Origin: Candidatus Borrarchaeota archaeon
Lineage (GTDB): Archaea; Asgardarchaeota; Sifarchaeia; Borrarchaeales; Borrarchaeaceae
Assembly (NCBI GenBank): GCA_016840645.1
Contig: JAEORY010000046.1
Span: 1 to 14,623, forward strand
DNA length: 14,623 nt
Direction of reading: 5' to 3'
The translations under genes and the position numbers were made by a program. The notes beneath the pieces were generated by a model. It did not search any database. It worked only from the letters and a program-made list of their open reading frames with translations, and was not told the DNA's origin. Positions within the stretch are counted from its first letter, which is position 1. Each line of letters starts with the position of its first letter. Below, in pieces: positions 14,580-14,623 of this stretch.

Positions 14580-14623
14580 ATGCTTCCTTTGACCCTACAT
14601 AGTCTATTTTCGCTTAAGGTCAA

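Noticed and set aside
14589..14623. TTGACC ... GGTCAA inverted repeat at the end of the window
   Set aside because: Six-base arms 23 bases apart at the window edge are expected by chance.
1..14623. CRISPR arrays, tRNA or rRNA genes
   Set aside because: No regularly spaced repeats, cloverleaf-like segments or rRNA-like stretches were seen on reading both strands.

Overview
The window looks like a piece of an archaeal chromosome with a large accessory component. Pointers to Archaea are AT-rich TATA-like elements a short distance upstream of starts, a UbiA prenyltransferase whose motifs resemble the archaeal digeranylgeranylglyceryl phosphate synthase type, and a run of membrane GT-C glycosyltransferases. 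No rRNA or other taxonomic marker is present, so a specific lineage (for example an Asgard or other uncultured group) is only a guess.

Layout. (1) 227-1483: an intact PLP-dependent aminotransferase. (2) 1593-3299: a TnpB-only IS200/IS605-type element with subterminal hairpins. It sits inside, and interrupts, a minus-strand gene whose N-terminus resembles the YbaK/ProX aminoacyl-tRNA deacylase family. The element's long 5' region also carries a decayed second copy of an internal piece of tnpB. (3) 3574-11673: three long, clearly paralogous polytopic glycosyltransferases (GT39/PMT-like). Between the first and second lie the start of a fourth copy (about 50 bp) and an oppositely oriented secreted GH57-like glycosidase or transferase. 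(4) 11743-12612: a UbiA-family prenyltransferase. (5) 12622-13058: a short GC-rich element without a real ORF. Its two ends match the architecture of the ends of the TnpB element, and it encodes a strongly structured RNA on the minus strand, so it is a candidate tnpB-less element carrying an orphan guide-RNA scaffold. (6) about 13203-14456: an IsrB-like element (HNH-less IscB relative with PLMP, RRXRR bridge and RuvC motifs), with a probable omega RNA covering the 5' part of the ORF and its upstream hairpin.

How it fits together. The glycosyltransferases, the secreted glycosidase-like protein and the prenyltransferase form a plausible cell-surface glycan or lipid-linked sugar locus that grew by tandem duplication and was later rearranged. 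Three different OMEGA-type (TnpB/IscB lineage) elements occur within 13 kb, none with a TnpA transposase in view. They are the most unusual part of the window. From their position, the predicted guides of two of them can be read directly from the flanking DNA.
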